DNA of 64,000 nucleotides from contig NZ_CP133020.1 of the NCBI RefSeq assembly GCF_030866825.1, forward strand, positions 4,216,001 through 4,280,000, given 5' to 3'. Made by a program: the position numbers and the translations under genes. A model generated the notes under the pieces. The model had not been told where the DNA came from, ran no database searches, and worked only from the letters and a program-made list of their open reading frames with translations. The DNA comes from Rathayibacter sp. SW19. Its GTDB lineage: Bacteria > Actinomycetota > Actinomycetes > Actinomycetales > Microbacteriaceae. This document shows, piece by piece, positions 25,856 to 34,955 of the stretch (its first letter is position 1; each line of letters begins with the position of its first letter).

Positions 25856-26174
25856 CGACAGCCACCCCCTTTTTGCTAGCCGGCACTGTCCACGTATTCG
25901 AAAACTCAGTCAACATCGCGACGCGTAGCGACCGTGTCAGCTCGGCGTACGAGCGCGGTGATCGGGGTGTCTTCGTCATGCGATCGCCGCGTCACGCAGG
26001 CGATGCTGTGCTATCGCGGCGACGTCATCGCCGGATTCTGGCGGTGTTGGGTGCCGGTGATCGCTGTGTCAGCGAGACGATAGCGCCCTGCCGAGCGACC
26101 TTGAGATCCGCGGTCGTTGGCCATACTCTCAGCCATGTTGATGGCAAGAATTCGACTGCAAAGGTGATACGGAC

Positions 26175-26396
26175 ATGGGCATGCCGAAGTCTGCATCGAC
26201 CACGATGAAGTCGGTGCGGGCGGGAACGATGATCATTCGCTTGATCGCAAAGCAGTCCGATAACGGCGGTTTCCGCGCACGGCTGACGTTCGAGTCGTCG
26301 GTTACAGGGGAGCCGGTCGTGCAGTATGCCACCACACTGGAACAGCTCATCGAGGTTGTACGCGATTGGGCCATCGCGGAGACCCTGGCGACCTGA
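26175..26396 (+). CDS. Small hypothetical protein
   Basis: A 73-residue open frame alone in the 700-base gap (25856-26556) between the glycan operon and the SARP gene. It has an AAAGGTG about nine bases upstream, a basic start (MGMPKSASTTMKSVRAGTM) and an ending with regular helix (TLEQLIEVVRDWAIAETLAT). It may be genuine; its family is not recognised. Beyond it and the promoter at 26439, I see nothing else in this gap. Confidence 0.4.
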   Translation: MGMPKSASTTMKSVRAGTMIIRLIAKQSDNGGFRARLTFESSVTGEPVVQYATTLEQLIEVVRDWAIAETLAT

Positions 26397-26438
26397 AGCG
26401 CGACGCAAAAGTGAAGCCGAAGAGATCTCATCTTGCGG

Positions 26439-26467
26439 TTGACATGCCGCAACAACGGGGCGATAAC
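26439..26467 (+). promoter_or_regulatory. Sigma-70-like promoter of the SARP gene
   Basis: A consensus -35 TTGACA, a 17-base spacer and a -10 GATAAC. It lies 89 bases before the SARP start codon and just after the small hypothetical gene, and is among the best vegetative promoter matches in the window. Confidence 0.6.
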
Positions 26468-26556
26468 TTAACACAACGGTTCTCGCAATGCAGTAGCGGC
26501 CGTCGACCCGACCCGCCTGTCTGTTGCGTGGCGCGCACCAGGGTGGGTGGCTAGTC

Positions 26557-27426
26557 ATGTCCGTCGACGAGGTGGAGCAAGGTCAGTGGTCCCTTAACCT
26601 GCTGGGGGCCTGGAACCTGCGCTGGAACGGTGTTCCGCGCATGGCGAGCGGCCGTCAGCAGAATCTGATCAGCGTGCTTGCGTTGCACGGGGGGCGCTCG
26701 CGCGCTTACCTTGCCGGGCTATTCTGGCCGGACAGTCAACAAGACCAAGCCGCAGGCAGCTTGCGCTCGTGTATCTGGCAGCTCGTTCATCAGTTCCCAG
26801 GGCTCCTGGCCGGCACTCATGATCCGGTATCGCTTGACCCGCGCGTGAGCGTTGACCTCGCAGCGGTGCGCGCTTGCCTCACGGCCATCGAGGAAAACGT
26901 GCCAGAGGCCTACTCGTTGGCATCGTTGCGGCTGCTTGACGATGCCGAACTTCTTCCGGGGATGTACACCGATTGGATCGTGTTCTGGCAGGAGCGGCTG
27001 CGTCTGCGTCGGCTGAATGCAGCGGAGGCGCTGGCGGACAACTTCCTCGGTCGTGGTCTCAACAACGCAGCAACAGAGGCCGCGACGCTCGCACTCTCAA
27101 TTGAACCGCTGCGCGAGAGCGCCGAACGTCTGCTGATCCGCAGCTATTTGGCTGCAGGCAATCAGGCGGAGGCGATGAACTCATACAGCGCGTTCCGCTC
27201 CCGCGTGCGTCAGCAGATCGGGTCTGAGCCATCCGTGGACATGCGGCGGCTCATCTGGCCCGATCGCGACGCCGGCCGCAACCTTATTCTGCCGCAACCC
27301 GGCGCCGGGCCGACCGCCAGGGCAACGGTCGTCGCACCCATCACTGCAACACTCGCTCAGGGCAGCCCCGATCTCTCGAACGCCGTTCGGCATTTTGCAC
27401 CTTCAGGCTTAGATAATCGAATATGA
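26557..27426 (+). CDS. SARP/BTAD-domain transcriptional regulator
   Basis: A 289-residue regulator of the actinobacterial antibiotic-regulatory-protein type. The N-terminal winged helix (LLGAWNLRWNGVPRMASGRQ to SLRSCIWQLVHQFP) is followed by a bacterial transcriptional activation domain of helical repeats (LLDDAELLPGMYTDWIVFWQ, then EPLRESAERLLIRSYLAAGN). Length is that of small SARPs without an ATPase. The ATG at 26557 is the first sensible start; its ribosome site is weak. It stands divergent from the glycan operon and overlaps the phosphoesterase gene (ATGA), so it could control either. Confidence 0.82.
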   Translation: MSVDEVEQGQWSLNLLGAWNLRWNGVPRMASGRQQNLISVLALHGGRSRAYLAGLFWPDSQQDQAAGSLRSCIWQLVHQFPGLLAGTHDPVSLDPRVSVDLAAVRACLTAIEENVPEAYSLASLRLLDDAELLPGMYTDWIVFWQERLRLRRLNAAEALADNFLGRGLNNAATEAATLALSIEPLRESAERLLIRSYLAAGNQAEAMNSYSAFRSRVRQQIGSEPSVDMRRLIWPDRDAGRNLILPQPGAGPTARATVVAPITATLAQGSPDLSNAVRHFAPSGLDNRI

Positions 27427-28640
27427 GTTCTCGGCTTCGGCCGCACCGCTGCGCGTTATTCGCGCTCGTGACGGCACTGCTGCTCACCGGCTGCACCTCC
27501 GCGGATGCCCCTGGGCGGGCGGCCCTGCCGACCAACGCCACACCCTCGCCCACGGTCGCGGTGACACCAGTGCCGCAGTCGCAGTCGGCGATCCATCACG
27601 TCTTCGTGATCGTCCTTGAGAATTCGCCTTACGCACAGTCATATGGGCCCGGCTCGAAATACGCGTATCTCTCGCAGACTCTGCGTCGGCAAGGAACTCT
27701 GCTCAGCCAGTACTACGGGACCGCCCACTACAGCCTGGGCAACTATCTGGCGATGATCGGCGGCGTCGCACCGAACAAAGACATCCAACTCGACTGTGGC
27801 CACTACCGCAACATGATCAGCCCGCGACCTGCCGCCGACGGTCAGGTGAAAGCATCCACCGGGTGCATCTACCCTGCGTGGACGCCGACGCTGGTCGGCC
27901 AGCTCGCCGACGCGCACCTGACCTGGCGAGGGTATCTGGAAGACATGGGCAACCTCAGTGGGCGAGAGCAGGCAACCTGCGGCAAACCTGGGCTCGGACC
28001 GTTTTCCGCTGACCGCACGCAGAAGGCAGCGCCCGGCGATGCGTACACCGCCCGGCATAATCCGTTTCTGTATTTCACCTCTGTCGTCGACACCGCTGCC
28101 TGCGCGCAGAATGTCGGTCCTCTTCCGCGCCTGACCGGCGACCTGGCTTCCGCAGCGACGACGGCGAACTTCTCTTTCATCGTTCCCAGCCTGTGCAACG
28201 ACGGCCACGATGCGACCTGTGTCGGCCAACCCGCGGGGCCGGAGGCTGAGGACGCCTGGCTGGCCACCTGGGTTCCCCGGATCACAGCCTCGCCCGCGTT
28301 CCGCGCTGATGGAGCGCTGATCATCGTCAACGATGAGGCCGACGGCGATTCCAGTGCGTGCTGCCGCGAGCCGTCTGGACCGAACGTGGCTTACCCGGGC
28401 GGCCCAGTCGAAGCACTTAAAAGTGCGCCTGGCGGCGGCAAGGGCGGCGGCAGAATCGGAGCGCTTATCCTGTCGCCGTTCGTGCGCGCGGATGCGACAA
28501 GCAGCACGCCGTACAACCACTACTCACTCTTGCGCAGTATCGAAGATATTTTCGGGCTGCGCCACCTCGGCTATGCCGACCAACCGACACTGCGCCCGTT
28601 CGGTTCGGATGTCTGGCTCCCAGCCGCACGCACCGGCTAG
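27423..28640 (+). CDS. Secreted phosphoesterase lipoprotein
   Basis: A 405-residue lipoprotein (signal ALFALVTALLLTGC, acylated Cys24) of the acid phosphatase/phospholipase C phosphoesterase family. The domain begins IHHVFVIVLENSPYAQSYG, where the Glu-Asn pair is the metal/nucleophile region; the His/Asp-rich later motif NDEADGDSS and NHYSLLRSIEDIFGL complete the family pattern. Many Cys residues suggest disulphides. It could release phosphate or cleave phospholipid or teichoic-type polymers at the cell surface. Translation is coupled to the SARP gene. Its TAG shares the tetranucleotide CTAG with the stop of the convergent ligase gene. Confidence 0.85.
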   Translation: MSSRLRPHRCALFALVTALLLTGCTSADAPGRAALPTNATPSPTVAVTPVPQSQSAIHHVFVIVLENSPYAQSYGPGSKYAYLSQTLRRQGTLLSQYYGTAHYSLGNYLAMIGGVAPNKDIQLDCGHYRNMISPRPAADGQVKASTGCIYPAWTPTLVGQLADAHLTWRGYLEDMGNLSGREQATCGKPGLGPFSADRTQKAAPGDAYTARHNPFLYFTSVVDTAACAQNVGPLPRLTGDLASAATTANFSFIVPSLCNDGHDATCVGQPAGPEAEDAWLATWVPRITASPAFRADGALIIVNDEADGDSSACCREPSGPNVAYPGGPVEALKSAPGGGKGGGRIGALILSPFVRADATSSTPYNHYSLLRSIEDIFGLRHLGYADQPTLRPFGSDVWLPAARTG

Positions 28641-29704
28641 TGGATGGCGCGGCGTATCCCGAGTTCACAGATGCGCTCGCAAAGCAAACCGAATTCGATG
28701 CCCGCCGCGGCGCCGGATTGCGGCAGGAGGCTCGTCGCCGTCAGCCCGGGCAACGTGTTGACCTCGAGCAACCACAGCTCGCCCGCCGCATCAAGCCGGA
28801 AGTCGGCGCGACTGTAGCCATCGAGTTTGAGGGTCCGATGAGCTGATGCCGCAAGCTCTCGCGCTCGCGCTGCGACGACGGCCGGCACGGCGGCCGGAAA
28901 TTTCTCCACGACGGCGCCGGCCTGATATTTCTCGACGTAGCCGAATACGGAATCACGTGGAATCGCGACCTCTCCCACCGCGAGAGCCGCACCGTCGAGC
29001 ACACCGACCGTCAGCTCCCGGCCTGGGACGAAACGCTCGAACATCACCTCACCGATGACGGATGCGACGGCCACCGCTCGCGCGAACCCTTCGGTCTCTC
29101 GCACCAGCGAAAGCCCGACCGTAGAACCCTGCGCGTTCGGTTTGACCACGATCGGCAGGCCGAAATCTACGACGACTTCGTCGACGAACAGCTGCATGGG
29201 CTCTTCGCCGGCAGCGTCGCGGGGCGCCGCATCGGTCGGCACCATGCGCCAATCCGGCGTCGGAATTCCCGCTTCCCGGAACAGCCGCTTCGACACGTCC
29301 TTGTCCATCGCAAGCGCACTGCCGAGCGGCCCGGCCCCGGTGTATAGAATGCCGGCGAGCTCGAGCAGCGACTGGATGCGCCCGTCCTCGCCGCTACCGC
29401 CGTGCAGTGCCAGAAACACGACGTCGATGTCGTTGCCGGCCAGCTGCGCCGGGAGGACGAGCGCGGCGCTTGGGTTGGACATCCGCTCGAGTTCTGCCCC
29501 GCTCGGTGGGCGGCGCCGAACCTGCGCGTCGAGAACGGACCGCTCATCCGCAGCCGAGAGCACCCCGCGCGTTGTATCGACGGCGAGCACATTGTGCCCG
29601 CGCTCGCGCAGTGCACGGACTACCTCACGCGCGCTGGCGATCGACACGTCGCGTTCTTCGCTCGTCCCGCCGAACAGCACGGCCACACCCAGGGGCTTCG
29701 TCAC
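28637..29704 (-). CDS. ddl: D-alanine--D-alanine ligase
   Basis: A 355-residue ATP-grasp ligase for the peptidoglycan dipeptide. It shows VLFGGTSEERDVSI at the start, FLALHGGSGEDGRIQSLLE, KPNAQGSTVGLS in the ATP site, and the Mg-binding LWLLEVNTLPGLTATSLLP near the end. The GTG at 29704 gives the normal N-terminus; upstream extension is inside another gene on the opposite strand. No strong ribosome site is visible. It is convergent with the phosphoesterase and divergent from the CDF-like gene. A depsipeptide or other D-Ala-X ligase is possible, but the sequence looks like a housekeeping Ddl. Confidence 0.92.
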   Translation of the reverse strand: MTKPLGVAVLFGGTSEERDVSIASAREVVRALRERGHNVLAVDTTRGVLSAADERSVLDAQVRRRPPSGAELERMSNPSAALVLPAQLAGNDIDVVFLALHGGSGEDGRIQSLLELAGILYTGAGPLGSALAMDKDVSKRLFREAGIPTPDWRMVPTDAAPRDAAGEEPMQLFVDEVVVDFGLPIVVKPNAQGSTVGLSLVRETEGFARAVAVASVIGEVMFERFVPGRELTVGVLDGAALAVGEVAIPRDSVFGYVEKYQAGAVVEKFPAAVPAVVAARARELAASAHRTLKLDGYSRADFRLDAAGELWLLEVNTLPGLTATSLLPQSGAAAGIEFGLLCERICELGIRRAIH

Positions 29705-29809
29705 CGATCTACGGTATCGCGCCGCGGAGTCAGTGTAGTCATTGACGGATGCGCCGCGTTGGAGCTGGTGGTCGCGAACTACTGGGCGTTCGCCGGTTAT
29801 GATCCTCGC

Positions 29810-30409
29810 GTGTCCTCCAACTCGATGTCTGCTGCCCAGCTCGTTCGCTGGCGTCGCACCGGAATCGGGTTGGAGGTCTTCACTCTCGTCTGGAACGTGG
29901 TCGGAGTGGTCCTTCTTGCATTCCTCGCGATCGCCAGTTCGTCGGTAGCACTGCTGGGCTTCGGGCTGGACAGCCTGATCGAGATTGGCGCGAGCACCGT
30001 GGTGATCTGGGAGTTGACCGGAGTGGGTGAGGATCGACAACGGCTCGCTCTTCGCCTGATTGGCTGGGCTTTCATCGCACTGGCTGCGTATCTGTTGATC
30101 CAATCGGGTATTGCGCTGATTCTCGCGCATCGTCCAACCCCGCTACTGGGCGGTGTTGGGTGGACGGCACTGACAGCGGTGGCGATGTTCTCGCTCGCGT
30201 TCGGCAAGGCGCATACCGGCCGGAAGTTGGCAAACCCTGTGCTGACCGCTGAGGGCCGGGTAACGCTGATCGATGGGATCCTCGCCATGAGCGTGCTGGT
30301 CGGCATTCTCCTGGACCTCCTCTTCGGCTGGTGGTGGGCAGATCCGCTTGCTGGCCTCGTGATCGTGTTCTATGCGATCCGGGAAGCGGTCACCATCTTC
30401 CGCGACTGA
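29810..30409 (+). CDS. CDF-like cation transporter membrane protein
   Basis: About 199 residues with six hydrophobic segments and the CDF signature GFGLDSLIEIGAS, plus a second acidic site in TLIDGILAMSVL and WWADPLAGLVIVFYAIREA. These resemble the two DxxxD metal sites of cation diffusion facilitators, but the cytosolic C-terminal domain is absent, so it belongs to the short single-domain group. GTG at 29810 or ATG at 29825; neither has a clear ribosome site, and leaderless translation is possible. The metal is unknown. Confidence 0.78.
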   Translation: MSSNSMSAAQLVRWRRTGIGLEVFTLVWNVVGVVLLAFLAIASSSVALLGFGLDSLIEIGASTVVIWELTGVGEDRQRLALRLIGWAFIALAAYLLIQSGIALILAHRPTPLLGGVGWTALTAVAMFSLAFGKAHTGRKLANPVLTAEGRVTLIDGILAMSVLVGILLDLLFGWWWADPLAGLVIVFYAIREAVTIFRD

Positions 30410-30428
30410 GCTTCCGCCGCCGAAGCGG

Positions 30429-30450
30429 TGACCTGCTATCCGGCAGGTCA
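30429..30450. terminator. Perfect 8-bp inverted repeat after the CDF-like gene
   Basis: TGACCTGC and GCAGGTCA flank a 6-base loop, 20 bases after the CDF-like stop and 62 before padR. No T-run follows, so it could be a weak terminator or an operator. Confidence 0.45.
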
Positions 30451-30485
30451 ACTGATGGGCAGGCAGATTTAGTATTGATGCCATA

Positions 30486-30506
30486 GTACTGTGCGTGATA
30501 CAGTAC
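30486..30506. promoter_or_regulatory. PadR-type operator
   Basis: GTACTGT-N7-ACAGTAC, a perfect 7-base inverted repeat ending five bases before the padR ATG. PadR/LmrR regulators bind comparable dyads over their own promoter; autorepression is inferred. Confidence 0.7.
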
Positions 30507-30511
30507 CTGAC

Positions 30512-30925
30512 ATGACACCGAACGCTCATGATGAAACGCCGGCGGCGGCAGCGGAAACCGCGGCCGCCGTACCGGCGCGATCCGAGCCGTTCGCGTCCGA
30601 CCTGCTCCGCGGGCACACCGACACGATCGTGCTCGGCGTGCTGCGTGCCTCCGACCAATACGGCTACGAGATCTACAAAACGATCCGGGATGCCACCGGT
30701 GGCGACTACGAGATCAAGGAAGCCACGCTCTACGCCACGTTTCGCCGCCTCGCAAAAGACGGACTCGTCGAGGCCTACTGGGGCGATGAAACCCAGGGCG
30801 GCCGCCGCAAGTACTACCGAATAACGGATGCCGGTCGCGCCGTCTACGCCCAGAACGTGCGCGACTGGACGGCCACCCAGCGCATCATCAACTCCCTCCT
30901 GAACGTGAAAGGCAACCTCGGATGA
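30512..30925 (+). CDS. PadR-family transcriptional regulator
   Basis: A 137-residue winged-helix regulator. After a disordered Ala/Pro-rich leader, the PadR domain runs from LRGHTDTIVLGVLRASDQYG through IKEATLYATFRRLAKDGLVE to the beta wing GGRRKYYRITDAGRA. The ATG at 30512 is preferred to an upstream GTG because the latter would sit inside the dyad. It overlaps the HAAS gene (ATGA) and heads an operon with DrrAB. Family knowledge: PadR proteins often sense toxic compounds and release adjacent ABC exporters. Confidence 0.88.
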   Translation: MTPNAHDETPAAAAETAAAVPARSEPFASDLLRGHTDTIVLGVLRASDQYGYEIYKTIRDATGGDYEIKEATLYATFRRLAKDGLVEAYWGDETQGGRRKYYRITDAGRAVYAQNVRDWTATQRIINSLLNVKGNLG

Positions 30926-31896
30926 GCACCGCAGACAACACGAACATCCACCGGTACCTCGACGAGGTCTTCGGCACGGTCACCATGACTCCGGAACTCC
31001 AAGACCTCAAAGAAGAACTGCGCAGCAATCTCTCCGCTCGCGTCAACGAACTGACCGCGAGCGGAACGGATGCGCCCGCGGCGGCGACGCGCGCGATCGA
31101 CGAGCTCGGCGACATCCGCGAGCTGATTGCCGAGGTCGATGGATCCCCGCAGCCGACAGCGGTCGAACATGCCACGGGCTCGGCGCGAGCATCGTCAGCT
31201 GGGCGGCCTGCGATAAGCATCCAGGAGGCGTACCGGGTCTACCGCGTGCGACCCAAGCCTGCATTCGTGGTCGGCATCGTCATCGCTGCGATTGCCACGG
31301 CGGTCGGTCTGCTTCTGGCGGCGCTGGGCGCCATCGGCGTGCTCGCACTGCCCGCCGGGGTCGTCATCCTGATGACCGGCATCGCGGCGACCGGAGCCGC
31401 CTGGCTGGTCGGGCTCTCACTCGTGCAGGAAACGACGACGAACCATCCGATGCCGAGCAACAGAGCCGGCGGGTATTTCTTTGCGACGCTTCTCACGGTC
31501 TTCGGCCTCGAGATCGGCGGGCTCATTGCGCTTGGAGTCATCGCGATCTGGGCGGTTGTGTTCGCTTCTCTCGGAGTCGTCGCCGGCATCGTGCTGTTCG
31601 CCTTCCTCGGCGCCACCCAGACCAACCGCAAGAAGCCCTGGGCTCGCGAGTTCGCCCGCCAAGCTCAGGCTGACGACCGGTTCACTCAAGACCCCGTTGC
31701 CGCTGCACGGTTCGGCATCTACACAGCCGCCATCTGGATTCTTTCGTTCGCCGCATTCGTCGTGCTGAGCATGACGGTCGGGTTCGCCTGGTCGTGGCTC
31801 GCCCTGCTGGCAGGCCTCGCGATCTTCTTCATCGTTCTCGCGCGGATGTTGTTCCCCAGTCACCCCACACCCACGAACGAAAAGAGCGACAACTGA
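30922..31896 (+). CDS. HAAS/permease-prefix-domain membrane protein
   Basis: A 324-residue protein with an N-terminal cytosolic HAAS (DUF1700-like) helical domain (NIHRYLDEVFGTVTMTPELQ, ending ELGDIRELIAEVDG) and a C-terminal membrane region of about six helices, from AFVVGIVIAAIATAVGLLLA to LALLAGLAIFFIVLARMLF. A HAAS domain beside PadR is a recurrent arrangement and probably means a membrane partner of that regulator. It ends about 180 bases before the DrrA-type gene; I see no other gene in that gap. Function beyond this is unknown. Confidence 0.75.
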   Translation: MSTADNTNIHRYLDEVFGTVTMTPELQDLKEELRSNLSARVNELTASGTDAPAAATRAIDELGDIRELIAEVDGSPQPTAVEHATGSARASSAGRPAISIQEAYRVYRVRPKPAFVVGIVIAAIATAVGLLLAALGAIGVLALPAGVVILMTGIAATGAAWLVGLSLVQETTTNHPMPSNRAGGYFFATLLTVFGLEIGGLIALGVIAIWAVVFASLGVVAGIVLFAFLGATQTNRKKPWAREFARQAQADDRFTQDPVAAARFGIYTAAIWILSFAAFVVLSMTVGFAWSWLALLAGLAIFFIVLARMLFPSHPTPTNEKSDN

Positions 31897-32078
31897 CTTC
31901 GTAACCATCACGGCACTCATAACCCAGAGGCGGCCCGGATGCTGGAACATCCGAGCCACCCAAACCCTGAAGTCTCCCGCGTGCGGGACCTGCGTGAACA
32001 GCTGACTCAAGGCCCAACGTCAGCCTATCGGCGCATCATCACAGCGCGCGCGGAGACTCCACAGAAAAGGAGCCCCTC

Positions 32079-33089
32079 GTGGCACACATCACACCTTTGC
32101 CGGCGCTCGTCGCCGACAACCTCACCAAAACCTACCCGGGCGGGCGCGGCAAGCCGCGCGTGAAAGCTCTTGACGGCCTCGGCTTCGAGGCCGAGCCCGG
32201 CACGATCTTCGGCCTGCTCGGCCCGAACGGCGCAGGCAAGTCCACCACGGTCAAGATCCTCTCGACACTGTCGCGCGCGGACTCGGGCAGCGCGACCGTC
32301 GCCGGCATCGATGTGGCGCGCCATCCCGATCGAGTGCGGCGCACTATCGGATTCGTCGCCCAGAAGCAGGTTTCCGATCCGATGGCCACCGGAGCAGAGA
32401 ACCTCGTACTCGCCGGGCGCCTGCAGGGCATGCCGGCGCGCGCGGCGCGAGCGCGGGCATCCGAATTGCTTGACCGCTTCTCGCTGACGGATGCCGGTGG
32501 CCGCCTGGTCAAGACCTATTCGGGAGGGATGGCGCGCAAGCTCGATGTGGCCATCGGCCTGATGCACCGGCCGCAGGTGCTGTTCCTCGACGAGCCGACC
32601 ACCGGGCTGGACCCGGAGGCACGCACGGAAATGTGGATCGAGCTCGAGGCGATGGCGCGGGTCGAACAGATGACCGTGCTGCTCACCACCCACTATCTGG
32701 ATGAGGCCGACCGGCTGGCCAGCAGCCTGGCGATTGTCGATCACGGCCGCGTGGTCGCACAGGGCACGCCGAACGAGCTGAAAGACGCGCTACACGGCGA
32801 CGCCGTCATCGTGGAGCTGGCACCGGATGCGCACGCCGAACGGGCCTTGCCCGCACTGGCACGCGTCGCCGGGCTGCGCGACTTGTCTGCGGATGGCCGC
32901 ACGGTGCGCGCCCGCGCAGATGTCGGGGCGGCTGCGCTCCCGCGCATGCTCGCGTCCCTCGAGGATGCCGCGGTGCCGGTCGCATCCGCCACCGTCGCCA
33001 GGCCCAGCCTGGACGACGTTTATCTCAAGCACACCGGCCGCGCATTTGCGGCCGGACAGTCACACGATTCCAAGGAGGATGCGGCATGA
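32079..33089 (+). CDS. drrA: DrrA-type ABC transporter ATP-binding protein
   Basis: A 336-residue ATPase of the daunorubicin-resistance type. Walker A GLLGPNGAGKSTTVKI (Lys54), Q-loop FVAQKQVSD, signature YSGGMARKLD, Walker B VLFLDEPTTGLDPEAR and the switch His in TTHYLDEADRLA. The C-terminal third is the DrrA-specific extension (residues about 235-320, LARVAGLRDLSADGRTVRAR). GTG start, with AAAGGAG seven bases upstream. It pairs with the ABC-2 permease by ATGA overlap. It should export a drug-like compound, with PadR as the likely regulator. Confidence 0.92.
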   Translation: MAHITPLPALVADNLTKTYPGGRGKPRVKALDGLGFEAEPGTIFGLLGPNGAGKSTTVKILSTLSRADSGSATVAGIDVARHPDRVRRTIGFVAQKQVSDPMATGAENLVLAGRLQGMPARAARARASELLDRFSLTDAGGRLVKTYSGGMARKLDVAIGLMHRPQVLFLDEPTTGLDPEARTEMWIELEAMARVEQMTVLLTTHYLDEADRLASSLAIVDHGRVVAQGTPNELKDALHGDAVIVELAPDAHAERALPALARVAGLRDLSADGRTVRARADVGAAALPRMLASLEDAAVPVASATVARPSLDDVYLKHTGRAFAAGQSHDSKEDAA

Positions 33090-33922
33090 GTACCGTGATC
33101 GCACCAGCACCACTGTCCACCTCGAGTGCGCGGGCCGCCCAGCCTGGCGCGCTCATCACCCACACGGCCATCCTGACCGGGCGTCACCTCCGCGCATTCA
33201 TGCGGATGCCCGTCTACCTGGTCATGAATCTCGTGCAGCCGATCATCTGGCTGCTGCTGTTCGGGCAGCTGTTCAAATCCGTGATCGACATCCCGGGCTT
33301 CGGCGTGGCAGGCAGCTATCTGGAGTATCTGACGCCGGGCATCGTCATGATGATGGCGCTGTTCGGAGCCGCCTGGGCGGGCACAACCTATATCGACGAC
33401 ATGAATCGCGGGGTGATGGATCGCTTTCTCACCTCACCGACGAGTCGCGTCGGCCTGGTGATCTCCACGATGCTCTATCAGGCGGTGCTCACGATTCTGC
33501 AGACGCTGATCGTGCTCGGTGTGGCGTGGTGGGCTGGTGCCCGCTTCGACGGCGGGGCCGGAGGCATCCTGATTCTGCTTGTTTCGGCGGTGCTGCTGAC
33601 CTTCGTGTTCTCGGCGTTCTCGAATGCGATCGCGTTGCTTGCCAAAACGCAGACTGCGCTGATCGGTATTTCACAGTTGATCTCGTTGCCGCTGATGTTC
33701 CTGTCGTCGGCGATCATGAACACGAAACTCTCGCCGGAGTGGGTCGGCAACGTGGCGCGGTACAACCCGTTCGAATGGGCAGTGGTCGCCGGGCGCCAGG
33801 CCATGCAGAACACGCCGGACTGGGGAGCGGTCTGGGCCAATCTCGGCTTGCTCGCGGCCCTCGTCGCCGTGATGAGCTGGCTCGCGACGCTGGCTTTCCG
33901 CAGCTACCAGCGCTCGGCATAG
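33086..33922 (+). CDS. drrB: DrrB-type ABC-2 permease
   Basis: A 278-residue ABC-2 family permease with six membrane helices. The conserved ABC-2 region covers MNLVQPIIWLLLFGQLF, YLEYLTPGIVMMMALFGAAW, the DMNRGVMDRFLTSP coupling segment, and SLPLMFLSSAIMN in the centre, with ARYNPFEWAVVAGRQAM near the end. It is the membrane half of the DrrA pump. The Ser/Thr/Ala-rich N-terminal 20 residues are cytosolic. Confidence 0.92.
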   Translation: MSTVIAPAPLSTSSARAAQPGALITHTAILTGRHLRAFMRMPVYLVMNLVQPIIWLLLFGQLFKSVIDIPGFGVAGSYLEYLTPGIVMMMALFGAAWAGTTYIDDMNRGVMDRFLTSPTSRVGLVISTMLYQAVLTILQTLIVLGVAWWAGARFDGGAGGILILLVSAVLLTFVFSAFSNAIALLAKTQTALIGISQLISLPLMFLSSAIMNTKLSPEWVGNVARYNPFEWAVVAGRQAMQNTPDWGAVWANLGLLAALVAVMSWLATLAFRSYQRSA

Positions 33923-33980
33923 CCGCAGCGCGAGCGCGGCGATCGCCCCCGCCCAGCCCACCCCACCGATCCCATCCGTT

Positions 33981-34036
33981 GAGGTGCGGACTTCGGTCGC
34001 TTTGCCCCGAGGTTGAGCGACATAAGTCCGCACCTC
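33981..34036. terminator. Long hairpin between convergent drrB and MOSC genes
   Basis: Perfect 13-base arms (GAGGTGCGGACTT and its reverse complement) enclose a second inner pair (GTCGCT / AGCGAC) around a 14-base loop. It sits midway between two converging genes and would work on either strand. No T-run is present. Confidence 0.6.
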
Positions 34037-34099
34037 ATAGAGCGTGAGCGTGGGGTTGGGGGTGCGCGCGGGTAATGGTTCGGGGTTCGGAAACCAGGG

Positions 34100-34669
34100 T
34101 CAGACGGGCTGCAGCGGCACGTGCTCGGCCGGCGCCTCGATCCGGATGCCGTCACCCGGCTTCACCGTGCCGCCATGCACCACCACGCTCATGATGCCCG
34201 CCTTGCGCACGATTGTGCCGTCCGGTTCGCGCAGCAGCACCTGTTTCATCAGGTGCCGCGCCAACCCGTTGAGCTGCTCACATGGATCGCGCAATCCGGT
34301 GATCTCGATCACAGCGTCGTCGCCGAGGTGCAGACGGGTGCCGCGTGAGAGCGCAAGCAGATCGATGCCGACGGTCGTGATGTTCTCGCCCATCTCCCCG
34401 GGCGCGACCGAATACCCCGCGCCTGCGAGCTCCGCGAACAGCTCACTATGAATAAGGTGCACCTGGCGCAGGTTCGGTTCGCTGGGGTCGCGAGCGACCC
34501 GCGACCGGTGCTGCACGGTTACTCCAAGGTGTGAATCCCCTTCGACACCGAGACCCTCGAGCAGCACGATGACCTGTCGACTCGGCTTGCTGAAGCGGTG
34601 CTGGTCGTCACGATTCACCGCCAAAACGGATGCGACAGCGACGGTCTGCTCGGCAGGGCTAGGGCACAT
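34100..34669 (-). CDS. MOSC-domain protein
   Basis: A 189-residue stand-alone MOSC (molybdenum cofactor sulphurase C-terminal) domain protein. It has the usual Gly-rich entry (LEGLGVEGDSHLG), VAPGEMGENITTVGIDLLAL, and the conserved Cys in ITGLRDPCEQL that carries sulphur in this family. The ATG at 34669 is preferred to one at 34699 by family length; the ribosome site is weak. Shards of a near-identical 3' end recur at 36276 and 48036, on either side of the defence island. Its substrate is unknown; YiiM-like proteins protect against N-hydroxylated bases. Confidence 0.85.
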   Translation of the reverse strand: MCPSPAEQTVAVASVLAVNRDDQHRFSKPSRQVIVLLEGLGVEGDSHLGVTVQHRSRVARDPSEPNLRQVHLIHSELFAELAGAGYSVAPGEMGENITTVGIDLLALSRGTRLHLGDDAVIEITGLRDPCEQLNGLARHLMKQVLLREPDGTIVRKAGIMSVVVHGGTVKPGDGIRIEAPAEHVPLQPV

Positions 34670-34955
34670 GTCATTCAGTTTCCCACGTGAATCCCGCATC
34701 GTGAGCAGCGGCAGCTGGAGCCACGACTACGTTCAGGCCGAGTCGACCCTGCTTGCCAGACAGTTCCGGATGCGCCGCTACGACGCGCCGGCACGATACG
34801 CCGCTGCGATGCGCCACTCGCGCATTCCAATATACTAATCCAGTGCGCACAGCCGTCGGCTGTTCGCTCCGGGTGTGAACACGTTCAATCTGCACCGGCG
34901 TCAGCCGTCGCGACGCGCCGGCCTCCACACAGATCCGTCCTCCTAAGGAGACACC

